Assembly (NCBI GenBank): GCA_049802235.1
Contig: JBARMB010000037.1
Coordinates: 1 to 64,000, forward strand
From: VBDM01 sp049802235
Lineage (GTDB): Bacteria; Pseudomonadota; Gammaproteobacteria; Burkholderiales; SG8-39
Direction: 5' to 3'
Length of the DNA stretch: 64,000 nt
Position 1 is the first letter of the stretch. Every line of letters begins with the position of its first letter. The notes beneath the pieces were generated by a model. It had not been told where the DNA came from and did not search any database. It worked only from the letters and a program-made list of their open reading frames with translations. The translations under genes were made by a program, and so were the position numbers. This document shows positions 63,585 to 64,000 of the stretch, piece after piece.

Positions 63585-64000
63585 TCATCCCCGCATCTTC
63601 ATCGCCATGCGTCTAATCTTCGGCAGGAACGGCCACCGATAGTAGTTGACGTGATACATCGTTCTGATTTGGTTGTCGCACCACTTCGTCTGGGGTTGCC
63701 CGCTCCTGCCGTAGAACTCCACCTTGTCGATGGTGCCCTCTGCAAACAACTGCTTCATGATTGCGTACTGCATCAATATGCCGGGGCCGTGATTCTTGAA
63801 ACTTTCGTCGTAGGTTGTTTTTAGGAATACGAGCACGCGTTCCCCCTCAATGCAGAGCTGCATGGCAGCTACGCTGGCTCCGAACCAATAGCGGTATATC
63901 CGCCCTTTGCCGATTCCGCAGAACGACGCAAGTAGCGACTTGTAGAAATTCCCTTGTTTGTTGTCCGCGTGCACGGCGGTGCCTTCCCGGCCCTTCCAAC
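63585..64000 (-). CDS. GNAT/FemAB-type acyltransferase (5' end outside window)
   Basis: The frame is open to the window edge and its 138 visible residues form the C-terminal part of a GNAT (Acetyltransf_6/BioF2-like) protein. WKGREGTAVHADNKQGNFYK leads to YRYWFGASVAAMQLCIEGERV, then KTTYDESFKNHGPGILMQY. This is the pattern of enzymes that transfer acyl or aminoacyl groups in EPS loci. The true start is beyond base 64000. It is the most upstream visible gene of the minus-strand operon. Confidence 0.85.
   Translation of the reverse strand, partial: WKGREGTAVHADNKQGNFYKSLLASFCGIGKGRIYRYWFGASVAAMQLCIEGERVLVFLKTTYDESFKNHGPGILMQYAIMKQLFAEGTIDKVEFYGRSGQPQTKWCDNQIRTMYHVNYYRWPFLPKIRRMAMKMRG

Overview
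The window is a GC-rich, gene-dense bacterial chromosome segment. ATGA/GTGA/TTGA stop-start overlaps are frequent. The exosortase A (XrtA)-type exopolysaccharide genes, the HME-RND copper efflux genes and a tRNA-Asn remnant together suggest a betaproteobacterium or close relative. That placement is inference; no rRNA or other marker gene lies in the window.

Region 1 (1-11.3 kb, + strand) is a copper/silver resistance island. It holds the end of a TolC-type outer-membrane channel, CusB with a fused CusF-like tail, CusA, a free CusF, a cupredoxin, a small membrane protein behind a good FNR-type box, and a CopA P-type ATPase with YHS and heavy-metal-binding domains. These are followed by poorly understood membrane genes: a lycopene-cyclase-domain protein, a Cys-Cys-His membrane protein, an exported protein, a DUF2933-like protein and an ICMT-like methyltransferase.

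Region 2 (11.3-18.6 kb, +) is a tightly coupled set of beta-CASP RNase, archaeal-type AMP phosphorylase and PRPP synthetase, followed by an FtsH-type protease and an acyl-CoA synthetase. It looks like RNA/nucleotide salvage linked to proteostasis.

Region 3 (18.6-27.8 kb) is a scrambled junction zone. It contains a degenerate tRNA-Asn 3' half, a 101-bp direct repeat of the acyl-CoA synthetase 3' end, a DUF3592-like gene, a 2,218-residue PAS/GAF/GGDEF/EAL protein, a broken IS630-like transposase and a truncated sugar-transferase copy.

Region 4 (27.7-54.1 kb, mostly +) is the XrtA-type EPS locus, starting from a sigma-54-like promoter with two perfect palindromes. It encodes the initiating sugar transferase, export lipoprotein, Wzz-like protein, a tyrosine-kinase homologue with an altered P-loop, an outer-membrane protein, an ATPase, FemAB, glycosyltransferases, Ugd, an amidotransferase and an O-ligase. 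Where the family's deacetylase and exosortase usually sit, this locus instead has a run of secreted modules (a 287-bp tandem Ig-like repeat with TGATG stop-start junctions, an alpha-helical protein, a kelch-like protein and a beta-helix lipoprotein) and a 240-bp gap with a small ORF.

Region 5 (54.1-64 kb, - strand) is the converging arm: polysaccharide deacetylase, TPR protein, asparagine synthase, a carbamoyltransferase/DUF5989/SxtJ trio resembling sxtI-sxtK-sxtJ, a PLP decarboxylase, an acyl-CoA ligase and a truncated GNAT gene. These probably decorate the polysaccharide or make a small amino-acid-derived substituent for it.
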